A stretch of 64,000 nt of DNA, taken from assembly GCA_002633005.1 (NCBI GenBank), contig NMRA01000133.1, positions 616,627-680,626 of the forward strand, in the 5' to 3' direction. Positions 62,991-64,000 of the stretch are shown here, one piece after another; position 1 is the first letter of the stretch; every line of letters starts with the position of its first letter. The DNA comes from Phoronis australis (Eukaryota; Phoronida; Phoronidae). The translations under genes were made by a program, and so were the position numbers. The notes under the pieces were generated by a model, which saw nothing but the letters and a program-made list of their open reading frames with translations, ran no database searches and had not been told where the DNA came from.

Positions 62991-64000
62991 ATGATAAGGA
63001 AATAGAAGAGTCGTATTTTCCAATAATTTTTTACTAACCTGACAAATACACAATCTATTTATAATAAACATACACTGGTAACAGTCTTTCATTCAGACAT
63101 ATTGTGTAAAAAATCTGGCAAGATTCACAGTGGTCAATTTTGTGTTCGCCGAGTTCTTGTTGAAGATAACAAGGTTTTATTTTGTCACCTAGAACGCAAT
63201 GAGTTGCGTGGAATGCATCAAGTCAGATTTTCAACACCACATCTATTTTTTTTAAATAAACTAAAATAGACAGAGTTGATACAAGTAGTTTGCGATTTCG
63301 ACACCCCCCCCCCGCCGGAAAACAGTAGCAAACAGGTTCATGAGTTAAACACGCAACAAAATACGCAACAATATGTACATACACCTATGTTGCTTCTGAT
63401 GTACCTACATGGGCGGCGCATCATAGGGGGCTGGGGGGGGGGGGCTATACCCCCACTTATTTCAGCACTGCTCATGGACATGGGCGGCGCACCATATAGG
63501 GCACTTATTTCAGTGCTGCGCCGCCCATGGTCTACTAGGTCGTTGAGCCGTTAGTCCGCGCAGACCTCGCCTACGTTATACCAGCCACTAAAGATAATCA
63601 AGTTCATCAGAAAGCACGAAAATAATATCAGTAATGGGCGAAGGAGTTCCATATTTAGTTGATCACGAAAGGGTGCATAGTTCGTAATGCTTATAAGCCT
63701 TCAAGCTAATGCAAGTACATTACAGCAGTACATTTTCATAAAATTGCACAACCGAATGCAATATATTTGCGCGTAAATCAATCGGTGGATAACATACAGG
63801 TACCGGTCACTGTTCAAGCATTAATTCTCACGTGCACGGTGGCATGCAACAGTCTCACGTAGGATTATAACAATATTTCTCAACTTTTCACTGCATTTGT
63901 AGACTTGTGCGAGCAGTGATTTAACAATCTAATGCTGGAGTTGTCTTCATTACTCAGGGCTTGGAATTACCAATGGAAAATTGTCCAGGTGATGTATGGT
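62991..64000. other. Right-end flank, no gene recognised
   Basis: Apart from the MITE at 63409-63528 and short C and G homopolymers near 63305 and 63435, I see nothing assignable. Confidence 0.4.
63409..63528. mobile_element. MITE with ATGGGCGGCGCA termini, second copy
   Basis: Same family as 4301-4371. This copy has an additional internal start (ATGGGCGGCGCACCATA at about 63480), so it looks like one element inserted into or duplicated inside another. It ends TGCGCCGCCCAT at 63528. Confidence 0.65.

Overview
The window is animal nuclear DNA, AT-rich and intron-dense. Every recognisable gene is split by GT-AG introns, intergenic DNA is full of short transposons, and several one- to four-base N gaps are flanked by two slightly different copies of the same sequence, as expected from an assembly of a very heterozygous animal. 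The gene content (FKBP11-type FKBP, ARHGAP6/36-type RhoGAP, three-finger Ly6 protein, C-type lectin, class A GPCR) fits a marine invertebrate, possibly an invertebrate deuterostome; the species cannot be fixed from sequence alone. Prokaryotic-style open frames here are mostly noise, so genes were rebuilt by matching protein families, splice sites and intron phase by eye.

Layout, left to right. (1) 320-7352, minus: a secreted C-type-lectin-like gene, cut by the left edge. Its introns hold a fold-back element with two oppositely oriented hammerhead-ribozyme-like motifs (1719-2132) and an array of degenerate repeats (5405-6790). (2) 9655-18529, minus: a complete five-exon FKBP11-like ER immunophilin of 186 aa. 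Intron 1 carries a TTAA-flanked Kolobok/T2-type transposon with a THAP-domain remnant, and exon 2 occurs twice around an assembly gap. (3) 19949-23888, plus: a complete three-exon Ly6/three-finger protein of 143 aa, divergent from FKBP11. (4) 24568-41009, minus: a twelve-exon ARHGAP6/36-type RhoGAP of 1001 aa with all exon phases agreeing and a C-terminal PDZ ligand. (5) 41-58 kb: about 17 kb without a recognisable gene, holding MITEs, a 2.7 kb region framed by 280-bp inverted repeats, a 21-bp minisatellite, and a duplicated haplotype block with a polymorphic retro-insertion. (6) 58020-62208, plus: a three-exon orphan class A GPCR of 559 aa. The right end holds only a MITE and unassigned DNA.

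The five genes look functionally independent (secretory-pathway folding, surface or secreted proteins, Rho signalling, GPCR signalling); no operon-like or co-functional arrangement is apparent. The most unusual structure is the pair of hammerhead-like motifs in the fold-back element at 1.7-2.1 kb.
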